The notes under the pieces were generated by a model. It did no database searches. It saw nothing but the letters and a program-made list of their open reading frames with translations, and was not told the origin of the DNA. The translations under genes and the position numbers were made by a program. Shown piece after piece: positions 1 to 8,889 of a stretch of 64,000 nucleotides of DNA (position 1 is its first letter; each line of letters opens with the position of its first letter). This DNA is from Bacteroidales bacterium (GTDB lineage Bacteria > Bacteroidota > Bacteroidia > Bacteroidales > UBA932): NCBI GenBank assembly GCA_017555965.1, contig JAFZFH010000070.1:1-64000 (forward strand), written 5' to 3'.

Positions 1-297
1 AACAACTCTTATGCACTCGCTGCGTAGTCTGCAAAGCACACTACCTTAATCCGCGACGCCAAGGCTGCGTCGCCGACGAGTATCCCTCCAGTCTTTAGGC
101 CGGTTATGACTGGAAATCGGGGTATCATCCAAACCGGATGCGCGGAAGGATTCCTTTAAATTCCGCTAAGACTTAAAGGATAAGCCTTGAGTAGCCTGTC
201 TTGCGGCAGCTCATGGTCGACAATCAAAGCCAGACTAAGCGTGTAGAAAGCTCTCTGGTGCGGTGTTTGGACGGCGGTTCGAGTCCGCCCATCTCCA
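1..297 (+). ncRNA. ssrA: tmRNA, 3' portion (5' end outside the window)
   Basis: Transfer-messenger RNA, which rescues stalled ribosomes and tags the incomplete peptide for proteolysis. The window opens inside the tag reading frame: codons from base 1 read N-N-S-Y-A-L-A-A followed by TAG (bases 25-27), the hydrophobic ALAA end typical of Bacteroidota tags. A long pseudoknot-rich region follows. The 3' end has a T-arm (GGCGG, loop TTCGAGT, CCGCC, 273-289), an acceptor strand CATCTCC (290-296) and discriminator A at 297. The next bases are CAA, so CCA appears not to be encoded. The 5' half, including the alanine-acceptor strand, lies upstream. Identification rests on the tag and the 3' tRNA-like domain. 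Confidence 0.93.
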
Positions 298-306
298 CAA
301 ACGAAG

Positions 307-334
307 AAAGGTTCAGCGGCGGCTGAACCTTTTT
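307..334 (+). terminator. Rho-independent terminator of tmRNA
   Basis: Inverted repeat AAAGGTTCAGC / GCTGAACCTTT around the loop GGCG, ending in a run of T, ten bases after the mature tmRNA 3' end. Confidence 0.85.
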
Positions 335-472
335 CCGTTTGTGGAGATCTATCTCAACCCCAGTCTCTTCTCGACAGCCCCTATAGTGGTACACCGACCG
401 CTCCTTCGTCGGTTCAGGTGGCCCTCAGCTTCGACTTTTTGGAGGAAGTTTCAAACACAAGATAGGTTTATG

Positions 473-503
473 TTGTTTATCAGCTAAAAAAAACGTAAGT
501 TTG
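473..503 (+). promoter_or_regulatory. Promoter of upxY-like gene, apparently leaderless
   Basis: TTG at 473-475, a 20-base spacer, then TAAGTTTG at 496-503, matching the Bacteroidota TTTG / TAnnTTTG promoter. The box ends only five bases before the ATG at 509, so transcription should start at or beside the start codon. The 335-472 stretch between the tmRNA terminator and this promoter shows no gene I can support. Confidence 0.6.
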
Positions 504-508
504 CCTTT

Positions 509-1042
509 ATGTTAGACGGTAAGGAGGTAAATTGGTTTGCGATACGCGTGTCTTACGGACGGGTGCTTAAATTCTCTGCTCAGCTGAATGATGACGGAAT
601 CGAGCATTTTGTGCCTATGTGCCGCAAGAGAGTCGAGCGTAACGGCAAGACTTCCGTTGTCTTTATTCCGGCTGTCTCTAACCTCTGTTTTGTCCGTGCT
701 ACCAAGTCTTTTGTGGAAGAATATCTCAGGAGGATGGGAGAAGTCCGGTATGCTCATTTCATGTGGGAAAAATCCACCAGGAACCCGATCATTGTTTCCG
801 ATAAGGCTATGGATGATTTCATCCGTGTCTGCCGGATAATGAATGACGATGCCCTTTATCTGAAGGATATCACTGAAAAACTCCGCGAAGGTCAGCGGGT
901 GCGTGTGACGGACGGTCCTTTCAAAGGTGTGGAGGGTACGATCCTGCGCATAAGACGTTCTCGTAGAGTGGTGGTGGAACTCCCTGGTCTTCTGGCAGTT
1001 GCGACCAATTATGTAGACCCTCTTTATCTTGAGATCCTTTAA
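509..1042 (+). CDS. upxY: UpxY-family NusG-like transcription antiterminator
   Basis: A 177-residue NusG paralogue. The N-terminal NGN domain starts at once (WFAIRV, residues 9-14), and a C-terminal KOW domain occupies roughly 125-175 (GQRVRVTDGPFKGVEG). In Bacteroides, UpxY proteins are encoded first in capsular polysaccharide loci and let RNA polymerase pass the operon leader. The position here fits: it precedes a roughly 29 kb polysaccharide operon that has its own promoter and long leader. No UpxZ-like inhibitor gene follows, unlike the classical Bacteroides loci. ATG at 509 is the only Met near the NGN domain. General NusG is less likely, because the usual secE-nusG-rplK context is absent and the length and sequence fit the UpxY branch. 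Confidence 0.88.
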   Translation: MLDGKEVNWFAIRVSYGRVLKFSAQLNDDGIEHFVPMCRKRVERNGKTSVVFIPAVSNLCFVRATKSFVEEYLRRMGEVRYAHFMWEKSTRNPIIVSDKAMDDFIRVCRIMNDDALYLKDITEKLREGQRVRVTDGPFKGVEGTILRIRRSRRVVVELPGLLAVATNYVDPLYLEIL

Positions 1043-1123
1043 CTGACCCGACGTCTTCTCTTTCGATCTTTGCAGAGTGTCTTATTTGCATGGTTGGGTG
1101 TTTTATTTCATAGAAATAATATA

Positions 1124-1311
1124 TATCTTTGCATATATTGTGTTTATAAATAAATGCTGAATTGTATCCTGCTGCTGGATAGCGCAAATCGATTCGGCCT
1201 GAAGGAAGGCATGTGTAATTTTCCTTGTGACGCTAAGAAGGCTTTTTCTTGGTGTCCTTTTCTGGTGTCTGTACTTTGCCCGACGGCAGTTTAACTTACT
1301 TGAATTTACTT
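1124..1311 (+). promoter_or_regulatory. Promoter and untranslated leader of the polysaccharide operon
   Basis: TATCTTTG at 1124-1131 is a perfect -7 box; no clear -33 element precedes it. Transcription from about 1138 would leave some 170 untranslated bases before the ATG at 1312. The leader can fold locally (for example AAGGAA 1202-1207 with TTCCTT 1221-1226). It is the expected site of action for the UpxY-like protein, by analogy with Bacteroides. I looked for inverted repeats flanking this promoter, as in the invertible Bacteroides capsule promoters, and saw none. Confidence 0.55.
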
Positions 1312-3246
1312 ATGGCATTTGGCATAGTTGAAAAGTTTGTATCAAAGTTCCGCATTGACAGGTTCTTTAATTCCAAACTGATTCTCGCAATAGATCTCCT
1401 GGTTGCATTCTCTGCATCGGTGTGTACGCTCATGTTCGTACGCTTCATGCTTTCGGATAATGGTCTGACTACGGCATTCTTTCTGACATGGCTCGGACTT
1501 TCTCTTGTCTTGTCGTTAGTGTTCTTTGTCGCATTCAAGACATACCGCACAATCATCAGGCATTCGACTCTCAAGGAGTTTGCTAAAATTGGCATGGCTT
1601 CCTTCCTCAAGTCGCTCTGTGTGGGCTTGATAATGTTTGCTTTGCCTTTTGCTGATACCTACTACGCGGTGCTTTCGGCAATGGATATGTGTCTTACCAT
1701 CGTGTTCCTTCTGATGGTGCGAGTTGCGATGATAGTAGCTTATGATGCTCTTAGACAGAAGGTCATTTCTTCCAGAAAGAGGATCAATGTTATGGTTTAT
1801 GGCGTTGATGATAAGTCTGTTGCGACAGTGACAAGACTTGCGAATTCTCCACATTACAATGTGATAGGCTATCTTAATTTCGGCCGTCGTCTTCGTGGAC
1901 AGAACATCAATGGAATCAAGATCTTCTATTTCGACGAGAAGGATCACTTGAAGTTGTTCCATGAAAGGTTCTTTGTGGATGCAATAGTTTTCCCGAAGGA
2001 TGATGTAGTGAAGATTGAAGCAGACAGACTGGTTGAGTACTGTCAGGAGCTTGATATGAAGGTTCTGGTTGCTCCTGCAATCGATGAGGTCATTGACGGA
2101 AAGGTCATGAAGTCATCAATTCGTGAGGTAAAGATTGAAGATCTTCTCGGACGTGATGAAATCAAGCTTTCGATGGAAAAGATTGTCGACAACTTCAGTG
2201 GCAAGACCATCATGGTCACCGGTGCTGCCGGTTCTATCGGATCAGAGCTCTGCCGTCAGCTTGCATCGTTCGGCCCGAAGATGCTTGTCCTCTTCGATAA
2301 CGGCGAGACCCCTATGCACAATCTTCGACTCGAGCTTGAGGAAAGATTTAAAGAACTTGACTTCGTTCCTGTCATCGGAGATGTTCGTCAGGAGCCTAGA
2401 CTCGATTATGTCTTCCGCAAATACAGACCGCAGGTTGTCTTCCATGCTGCAGCATACAAACATGTTCCGCTCATGGAGGAAAATCCATGTGAGGCCGTTC
2501 TCGTAAATGTCATCGGTTCACGTAATGTTGCCAACAAGTGTATCGAATATGATGTCGAGAAGATGGTCATGGTGTCGACTGATAAAGCTGTCAACCCGAC
2601 AAATATCATGGGCTGCACAAAGAGACTTGCCGAGATTTACGTTCAGTCTCTCGGACTTGCTATGGACAAAGGCGAGGTCAAAGGCAAGACAAAATTTGTT
2701 ACGACGAGATTCGGAAACGTTCTTGGCAGCAACGGTTCGGTTATTCCGAGATTCCGTGAGCAGATTGCAAAAGGTGGTCCTGTGACTGTAACTCATCCGG
2801 AGATAACAAGATTCTTCATGACTATTCCTGAGGCTTGCCGACTTGTGATGGAAGCTGCTACAATGTCAACCGGTAATCAGATCTTCGTCTTCGATATGGG
2901 TGAGAGCGTAAAGATTGATACACTTGCCAGAAGGATGATAAAACTGTCCGGATTAAGGCCGGATGTGGATATTGCAGTAGAGTATAGTGGACTCAGGCCG
3001 GGAGAAAAGCTCTACGAAGAGGTTCTGTCAAACAAAGAGAATACAGATCCGACTTCGCATAACAGAATCCGCGTGGCCAAAGTGCGGGAATATGAGCATG
3101 CGAAGGCAAAAGAAGTCATAGCGGAACTTGAGCATCTGTCCATCCAGGTTGAAATCCCTGATATGGTCAGACTGATGAAACGTACAGTTCCAGAGTTTAT
3201 TTCCAAGAATTCAGAATACGAGAAATACGATATCGAAATAAAATAA
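1312..3246 (+). CDS. Membrane-bound UDP-sugar 4,6-dehydratase (CapD/WbpM/PglF family)
   Basis: A 644-residue enzyme expected to convert UDP-GlcNAc to UDP-2-acetamido-2,6-dideoxy-4-hexulose. Residues about 20-145 hold four hydrophobic membrane segments, followed by a CoA-binding-like Rossmann domain and then the catalytic SDR domain. That domain begins near residue 303 with TGAAGSIGSE and carries STDKAVNP (from 422) and an MGCTK sequence, the MxxxK that replaces YxxxK in this family. The start is ATG 1312; an in-frame TTG at 1249 would add 21 non-conserved residues inside the leader. It is the first gene of the operon and could supply the PglE-like aminotransferase at 28219 and the PglC-like transferase at 25883 for a bacillosamine-type initiating sugar. 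Confidence 0.88.
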   Translation: MAFGIVEKFVSKFRIDRFFNSKLILAIDLLVAFSASVCTLMFVRFMLSDNGLTTAFFLTWLGLSLVLSLVFFVAFKTYRTIIRHSTLKEFAKIGMASFLKSLCVGLIMFALPFADTYYAVLSAMDMCLTIVFLLMVRVAMIVAYDALRQKVISSRKRINVMVYGVDDKSVATVTRLANSPHYNVIGYLNFGRRLRGQNINGIKIFYFDEKDHLKLFHERFFVDAIVFPKDDVVKIEADRLVEYCQELDMKVLVAPAIDEVIDGKVMKSSIREVKIEDLLGRDEIKLSMEKIVDNFSGKTIMVTGAAGSIGSELCRQLASFGPKMLVLFDNGETPMHNLRLELEERFKELDFVPVIGDVRQEPRLDYVFRKYRPQVVFHAAAYKHVPLMEENPCEAVLVNVIGSRNVANKCIEYDVEKMVMVSTDKAVNPTNIMGCTKRLAEIYVQSLGLAMDKGEVKGKTKFVTTRFGNVLGSNGSVIPRFREQIAKGGPVTVTHPEITRFFMTIPEACRLVMEAATMSTGNQIFVFDMGESVKIDTLARRMIKLSGLRPDVDIAVEYSGLRPGEKLYEEVLSNKENTDPTSHNRIRVAKVREYEHAKAKEVIAELEHLSIQVEIPDMVRLMKRTVPEFISKNSEYEKYDIEIK

Positions 3247-3254
3247 CAATAAAG

Positions 3255-5654
3255 ATGATTAAAAGAATTACGACCATTACGGTAATGATATGTGCCCTTG
3301 TAATGATATCTGTCACTGCAAGGGCTCAGATGTCTGATGAGGCAGTCATTGCTTATGTGGAAAATGGCATGGCAATGGGCAAATCCCAGAATGATATGGC
3401 AAGGGAACTTGCTGCCAAAGGTGTAACTCAGGCTCAGGCAGAACGTATCAAGGCGAAATATGAGCAGAGACAGGCTGCCCAGACTACAGCTTCTAAGGTT
3501 GCCGGAGTTCAGGAGCGTCAGCGTAGAACAAATGACGGCGCTCTGGAGACTACGGCTGGTGACATGGATGCAGTTGCTGTGGAGATGGCAGATCCTGGAG
3601 CAAAGACAGTGTTCGGCCGTAATATCTTTACAACTGATAATCTCTCATTTGCGCCAAGTTCAAATCTTCCTACACCTGTAACTTATGTTCTCGGTCCAGG
3701 AGACGAGTTGATCATCGACATCTGGGGAACAAACCAGGCAACAATCCGTCAGACCATCTCTCCAGACGGAACGATCAATATTCCTGATGTTGGTGTGATC
3801 AGTCTCAACGGTATGACCATCAAGCAGGCGGATTCGTATCTGAAGCACAAGTTAGGTCAGATCTACTCTGTAGACGGAGATGATGCGAAGTCTGAAATAA
3901 AACTTACTCTTGGCAACATCAGAACCATTCAGGTCAACATGATGGGTGAAGTTGCGAATCCAGGAACATACTATCTTTCTTCGCTTTCAAACGTATATCA
4001 CGCTCTTCACAGAGCTGGCGGCGTCAGCCCTCTCGGCTCATTGAGAAACATCCAGCTCATCAGAAAAGGCAAGGTTGTCGCTACTGTAGATATCTATGAC
4101 TTCATCCGTGAAGGTAAGATGAATGATATGATTCTTGAAGAAGGAGACATCATCAATGTTCCGGCTTACGATATTATCGTCGATCTTGCAGGTAATGTCA
4201 AGCGTCCGATGTCATATGAGCTCAAGCCAGGTGAGACAGTTGCTGATGTAATCGGATATGCTTCCGGTTTCATGGGTGATGCCTATACCAAGAATATCCG
4301 TATGATTCGTAAGAATGGTTCTGAGTATCAGATATTTACTATCAATGAACCTGATTACTCTACCTTCACTCTTATGGATGGCGACGCTCTTTCTGTGGGT
4401 GCTATGCTTGACAGATTCCAGAACAGAATCGAAATCAAGGGTGCTGTATATCGTCCAGGAACATACGAACTTGGAAATGAAATCAGTACTGTGAAGGAAC
4501 TCATCAATAAGGCAGAAGGTCTTAAGGGTGATGCATTCACAAACCGTGCACTCGTAACACGTGAGCGTGAAGACCTTACTCTCGAACTCCTTCCTGTTGA
4601 TATCGGCGCAATCATGTCGGGGGCATCTCCAGATGTGAAACTTGTCAAGAACGATGTTCTTTACATTCCTAGCGTCCATGATCTCAAGGATCTCGGCAAC
4701 ATTACGGTCGGAGGAGAAGTGGCAAAGCCCGGAACATTCGTATATGCGGAAAATACAACTCTCGAAGATGCGATCATGCTTGCAGGTGGTCTCCTTGAAT
4801 CTGCATCTACTGTGAAGATCGATGTTACACGTAGAATCAAGGATGCAACAAGCACTCAGCAGACAGACAAGATTGCAGAAGTCTTCACTTTCTCTTTCAA
4901 GGATGGTTATGTGCTTGACGATGAAGCTGGATTCGTTCTTCAACCTTACGACAACATCTATGTAAGGCGCAGTCCTTCTTACAATAAACAGACTTCTGTC
5001 ACAATCGACGGTGAGGTAGTATTCCCGGGAAAATATACTATCACTCATCGCTCCGAGCGTATTTCAGACCTTATCAGCAAGGCGGGTGGTGTAAACCAAT
5101 GGGCTTATGTAAAGGGTGCACGTTTCAGCAGAAAGATGGATGATGAGGAAAGAGCGAGACTTCATGCAGCTCTGGAGGTTATTGATTCAGCGAAGGACAG
5201 TCTTGATGCAAGTACAATCAATACTGATGAAAGATATTTTGTCGGAATTGACCTTGTTGCGGCTATCGCAAAGCCGGGCTCGGATGCCGATATAGTGCTC
5301 AGAGAGGGTGATATACTTACTATACCTCAATACAACAACACAGTAAAGGTTTCAGGTAATGTCCTCTATCCTAACACTGTCACATACGATTCTAAGATGT
5401 CTGTCCGCGATTATGTAACTATGGCAGGAGGATACGGATTCCGTTCAAAAAAGAACAAGGCATATGTGATCTATATGAACGGTACAGTGGCGAGGGCAAG
5501 AAAATTTTCAAGGAGAGACGTTGAGCCGGGTTGTGAGATAGTCGTACCTCAGAAGCGAGACAGAGAAGGTGCTCTTCAGGAAGTTCTGGGAGTAGCTACA
5601 ACAGCCTCATCAATCGCAACAATGATGGCAACCATAACTAATCTGATCCGTTAA
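3255..5654 (+). CDS. Polysaccharide export outer-membrane protein, Wza-like with multiple SLBB domains
   Basis: A 799-residue secreted protein likely forming the outer-membrane or periplasmic export channel. A signal peptide (residues 1-24, ending TARA) is followed by a short helical SHOCT-like segment (about 28-70, KSQNDMARELAAKG). The Poly_export domain begins near 143 (YVLGPGDELIIDIWG), and several SLBB repeats follow, marked by recurring G-E-V-x-x-P-G-T-[FY] motifs. No lipobox cysteine is seen, unlike E. coli Wza; the long multi-SLBB form is usual in Bacteroidota. It lies nine bases after the dehydratase and 59 bases before the Wzz-like gene, which points to one export module. Confidence 0.92.
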   Translation: MIKRITTITVMICALVMISVTARAQMSDEAVIAYVENGMAMGKSQNDMARELAAKGVTQAQAERIKAKYEQRQAAQTTASKVAGVQERQRRTNDGALETTAGDMDAVAVEMADPGAKTVFGRNIFTTDNLSFAPSSNLPTPVTYVLGPGDELIIDIWGTNQATIRQTISPDGTINIPDVGVISLNGMTIKQADSYLKHKLGQIYSVDGDDAKSEIKLTLGNIRTIQVNMMGEVANPGTYYLSSLSNVYHALHRAGGVSPLGSLRNIQLIRKGKVVATVDIYDFIREGKMNDMILEEGDIINVPAYDIIVDLAGNVKRPMSYELKPGETVADVIGYASGFMGDAYTKNIRMIRKNGSEYQIFTINEPDYSTFTLMDGDALSVGAMLDRFQNRIEIKGAVYRPGTYELGNEISTVKELINKAEGLKGDAFTNRALVTREREDLTLELLPVDIGAIMSGASPDVKLVKNDVLYIPSVHDLKDLGNITVGGEVAKPGTFVYAENTTLEDAIMLAGGLLESASTVKIDVTRRIKDATSTQQTDKIAEVFTFSFKDGYVLDDEAGFVLQPYDNIYVRRSPSYNKQTSVTIDGEVVFPGKYTITHRSERISDLISKAGGVNQWAYVKGARFSRKMDDEERARLHAALEVIDSAKDSLDASTINTDERYFVGIDLVAAIAKPGSDADIVLREGDILTIPQYNNTVKVSGNVLYPNTVTYDSKMSVRDYVTMAGGYGFRSKKNKAYVIYMNGTVARARKFSRRDVEPGCEIVVPQKRDREGALQEVLGVATTASSIATMMATITNLIR

Positions 5655-5679
5655 TCATTCCACGACCGATATATTGTAA

Positions 5680-5700
5680 TCCCGGTCATCCCGGGAATCT
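5680..5700. repeat. Short palindrome between wza-like and wzz-like genes
   Basis: Contains CCCGG-TCAT-CCGGG, a small hairpin sharing the GTCATCCCG core with the dispersed repeats at 51645 and 46991. It has no T-run, so it is more likely an intergenic repeat or RNA-stability element than a terminator. Confidence 0.4.
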
Positions 5701-5713
5701 AAACCAAAATAAA

Positions 5714-6808
5714 ATGCACGAAAATTCAAATAACATCCCACGCCCGGAAGAACAGGACATCGATATCATGGAATTGGTTTCCAAACTCTGGAAGAACAGG
5801 ATGAGAATCATCAAATGGTGTATAGCAGGAGCTGTATTTGGTCTTGTCATAGGCTTCAGCATTCCTAAGACCTATAAAGCAGGAGTAGCTTTTGCACCGG
5901 AGACCCAGCAGAGGACAAGTTCAGGAGTAAGTTCGATTGCTTCGATGATGGGAGTCAATTTGAACAACAGCATAGATGCTATCAGTGTCGATATGTTTCC
6001 TGATGTTGTCCACTCGACGCCATTCATATATGAGCTTTTCGATCTGCCGGTAACATTTGAAAGAAAGGACAGTGTGATTACGGCGCCTCTGGTAGATTAT
6101 ATGAAAGAGTATCAGATGTCTCCGTGGTGGAGCTATGTCACCAGTGCTCCATTCAGGGTTCTCGGATGGGCGATGTCGCTGTTCAAGGATAAGGAAGAAA
6201 CTGATGAAGATATGGTATTGGATCCGACCAACCTTCCTAAGAAGGAAAGACAGGTTGTAGGTTTCTTTTCGGAGAACATAGTGGTTTCCATAGACAAGAA
6301 GACAGGTAAGACCCAGATGACTCTTGAAATGCAGGATCCTCAGGTTGTAGCGACCGTAATGGAGGCAGTGACGGAGAATCTTAAGAAGTATATGTCTGAT
6401 TACCGTACTTCAAAAGCACGCCAGGATGTAAAGAATCTTGAGCTGATCTGCAGTCAGCGTAAGGAGGACTATTATAAGGCACAGCAGCAATATGCGAAGT
6501 ATATTGATGCAAATAAGAATGTCATATTGCAAAGTGCTAATGCAGAACGTGAACGCCTTCAGCAGGAGATGAATCTCGCATATCAGGTATATTCCCAGGT
6601 TGCATCTCAGCTTGAGGGAGCTCGTATTCAGGCGGAGCAGGCAAAGCCGGTATTTGCCATAATCCATCCTGTTACAGTCCCTATCAAGAAGGCTGCTCCA
6701 AGTAAGGCTAAGTTGTTGGTAATCTATACCTTCCTTGCTGGTTGCTGTGCTGCGGCATGGGTGCTCTTCGGTGAGGAATTATGGAAGAGGTTTAAAGAAA
6801 ATCTGTAA
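5714..6808 (+). CDS. Chain-length determinant protein (Wzz/polysaccharide co-polymerase)
   Basis: A 364-residue inner-membrane protein that should set polymer length together with the polymerase. It has the Wzz layout: a cytoplasmic N-terminus, a membrane segment about residues 37-55, a large periplasmic region with coiled-coil character (about 230-310, rich in Q, E, K and A), a proline-rich stretch (about 318-328) and a second membrane segment near 335-355. No C-terminal tyrosine-kinase domain is present, so this is the short form. ATG 5714 gives the normal short cytoplasmic leader. Confidence 0.88.
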   Translation: MHENSNNIPRPEEQDIDIMELVSKLWKNRMRIIKWCIAGAVFGLVIGFSIPKTYKAGVAFAPETQQRTSSGVSSIASMMGVNLNNSIDAISVDMFPDVVHSTPFIYELFDLPVTFERKDSVITAPLVDYMKEYQMSPWWSYVTSAPFRVLGWAMSLFKDKEETDEDMVLDPTNLPKKERQVVGFFSENIVVSIDKKTGKTQMTLEMQDPQVVATVMEAVTENLKKYMSDYRTSKARQDVKNLELICSQRKEDYYKAQQQYAKYIDANKNVILQSANAERERLQQEMNLAYQVYSQVASQLEGARIQAEQAKPVFAIIHPVTVPIKKAAPSKAKLLVIYTFLAGCCAAAWVLFGEELWKRFKENL

Positions 6809-6818
6809 TTATATCATC

Positions 6819-7733
6819 ATGAAAGGAATCGTACTTGCAGGTGGCAGCGGTACCAGACTGTATCCTATCACTAAAGGTATTTCAAAGCAATTGATGCCAA
6901 TATATGACAAACCGATGGTCTATTATCCCATTTCAGTGCTCATGCTTGCCGGAATACGCGATATACTGATCATCTCTACGCCACATGATCTTCCGGGATT
7001 CAAGAGACTTCTTGGAGATGGAAGTGATTACGGTGTACGCTTTGACTATGCTGAGCAGCCTTCTCCTGACGGACTTGCACAGGCGTTCATAATAGGAGAG
7101 CAGTTCATAGGAGATGATTCTGCTTGTCTTGTGCTCGGAGATAATATATTCTATGGAAGTTATTTTACTCCGATGCTCAGGGAAGCGGTCAGAGCTGCAG
7201 AAGAGGACAAGAAGGCGACTATCTTCGGTTATTGGGTAAGTGATCCTGAAAGATATGGAGTTGCAGAGTTTGACAAGGATGGCAACTGCATGTCATTGGA
7301 GGAAAAACCTGCAGAGCCTAAATCCAATTATGCAGTTCCAGGACTTTACTTCTATCCGAATAAGGTAGTAGATGTTGCTAAGAATATCAAGCCGTCAGCT
7401 AGGGGAGAACTTGAAATAACCACAGTGAATCAGGTGTTCCTTGCAGATAAGGAACTCAAGGTTCAGACATTAGGAAGAGGCTTTGCATGGCTTGATACAG
7501 GTACTCATGATTCATTGTCTGAAGCATCTACATTTGTTGAAGTCATTGAGAAACGCCAGGGTTTAAAGATAGCTTGTCTGGAAGCAATCGCATATAGAAG
7601 AGGATGGATAAGTGAAGATAGGATGAGGGAACTTGCTCAGCCAATGCTTAAGAACCAGTATGGTCAGTATCTTCTTCAGGTCATTGAAGAAAAGAAAAGG
7701 GAAATAGATTCAGATACATTAGCTAGAAGATAA
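6819..7733 (+). CDS. rfbA: Glucose-1-phosphate thymidylyltransferase
   Basis: A 304-residue enzyme making dTDP-glucose from dTTP and glucose-1-phosphate. The N-terminal nucleotide-binding motif [16 protein letters not shown], followed by [15 protein letters not shown], is diagnostic. Length equals the family norm. ATG 6819 places the conserved MKGIVLAGG at the very start; an upstream in-frame ATG at 6735 would overlap the Wzz-like gene and lacks conservation. It is directly followed by rfbB, but rfbC and rfbD are not in the window. The dTDP-4-keto-6-deoxyglucose is therefore probably passed to the aminotransferase at 10337 rather than to rhamnose. Confidence 0.96.
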   Translation: MKGIVLAGGSGTRLYPITKGISKQLMPIYDKPMVYYPISVLMLAGIRDILIISTPHDLPGFKRLLGDGSDYGVRFDYAEQPSPDGLAQAFIIGEQFIGDDSACLVLGDNIFYGSYFTPMLREAVRAAEEDKKATIFGYWVSDPERYGVAEFDKDGNCMSLEEKPAEPKSNYAVPGLYFYPNKVVDVAKNIKPSARGELEITTVNQVFLADKELKVQTLGRGFAWLDTGTHDSLSEASTFVEVIEKRQGLKIACLEAIAYRRGWISEDRMRELAQPMLKNQYGQYLLQVIEEKKREIDSDTLARR

Positions 7734-7741
7734 GTTTGAAA

Positions 7742-8881
7742 ATGAAAATCAGAAGAAATATTGTCATCACCGGTGGTGCAGGATTCATAGGCAGTCACGT
7801 TGTAAGACTCTTTGTCAACAAATATCCTGAATACAATATCATCAACCTTGATAAGCTTACATATGCAGGTAATCTGGCTAATCTCAAAGATATTGAGGAT
7901 AAGCCGAACCACAAGTTTGTAAAGATGGATATCTGTGATTTTGAGGCTTTCTATCAGCTGATGCAGGATGAAAAGATCGATGGAATCATCCATCTTGCCG
8001 CAGAGTCTCATGTGGACAGATCCATAAAGGATCCTTTCACTTTCGCTAAGACAAATGTGATGGGAACATTATCATTGCTTCAGGCTGCAAAACTTTATTG
8101 GGAGAGCCTTCCGGAGAAGTATGATGGTAAGAGATTCTACCATATATCAACTGATGAAGTTTACGGTGCTTTGTCAATGAACCACCCTGAGGGTATCGAG
8201 CCTCCGTTCAAGACTGTAGCGTCTTCAGAAGGACATAAGGCTTATGGTGATGATTTCTTCTATGAAACTACAAAATATAATCCTCATTCACCATATTCTG
8301 CTTCAAAAGCAGCTTCAGATCATTTTGTGAGAGCATACCATGATACTTATGGCATGCCTACGATCGTGACCAACTGTTCGAACAATTACGGCCCATATCA
8401 GTTTCCCGAGAAGCTGATTCCATTGTTCATCAACAATATCAGAAAACGCAAACCTCTTCCTGTATATGGAAAGGGTGAAAATGTACGTGACTGGCTCTTT
8501 GTAGAGGATCATGCCAGAGCAATCGATGTGATCTTCCATGAGGGTAAGGTCAACGAGACATATAATATCGGTGGATTCAACGAGTGGAAGAATATCGACC
8601 TCATAAAAGTAATGATCAAGACTGTAGATAAGATTCTTGGAAATCCGGAAGGACATAGTCTTGACCTTATTACATATGTTACTGATCGTCTCGGTCATGA
8701 TGCAAGATATGCTATCGACAGTACCAAGCTACAGAAGGAACTTGGATGGGAGCCTAGCCTTCAGTTTGAGGAGGGCATTGAGAAGACGGTAAGATGGTAC
8801 CTTGATAATCAGGAGTGGATGGATAACATCACATCCGGGGAGTATGAGAAGTATTACGAGGAAATGTATAGGGGACGCTAG
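7742..8881 (+). CDS. rfbB: dTDP-glucose 4,6-dehydratase
   Basis: A 379-residue SDR enzyme forming dTDP-4-keto-6-deoxy-D-glucose. Visible motifs are the NAD-binding ITGGAGFIGSHVVR near the N-terminus, the STDEVYG catalytic region, YSASKAASDHFVRAYHDTYG with the YxxxK pair, and NCSNNYGPYQFPEKLIPL. It is slightly longer than the usual 350-360 residues because of an insertion after STDEVYGAL (through about residue 180). ATG 7742 is preferred over an in-frame TTG at 7736. It sits eight bases after rfbA and shares its pathway. Confidence 0.96.
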   Translation: MKIRRNIVITGGAGFIGSHVVRLFVNKYPEYNIINLDKLTYAGNLANLKDIEDKPNHKFVKMDICDFEAFYQLMQDEKIDGIIHLAAESHVDRSIKDPFTFAKTNVMGTLSLLQAAKLYWESLPEKYDGKRFYHISTDEVYGALSMNHPEGIEPPFKTVASSEGHKAYGDDFFYETTKYNPHSPYSASKAASDHFVRAYHDTYGMPTIVTNCSNNYGPYQFPEKLIPLFINNIRKRKPLPVYGKGENVRDWLFVEDHARAIDVIFHEGKVNETYNIGGFNEWKNIDLIKVMIKTVDKILGNPEGHSLDLITYVTDRLGHDARYAIDSTKLQKELGWEPSLQFEEGIEKTVRWYLDNQEWMDNITSGEYEKYYEEMYRGR

Positions 8882-8889
8882 GATCCGCT

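Noticed and set aside
263..487. 74-residue open frame
   Set aside because: It begins inside the tmRNA 3' domain and runs through its terminator and the upxY promoter; the translation has no recognisable pattern.
1249..1311. N-terminal extension of the dehydratase from a TTG
   Set aside because: It lies in the untranslated leader; the conserved part begins at ATG 1312.
1043..1311. Invertible capsule promoter
   Set aside because: No pair of inverted repeats was found flanking the TATCTTTG box, and no recombinase gene is in the window.
4212..5048. 278-residue minus-strand frame
   Set aside because: Antisense shadow of the Wza-like gene; cysteine-rich low-complexity translation without motifs.
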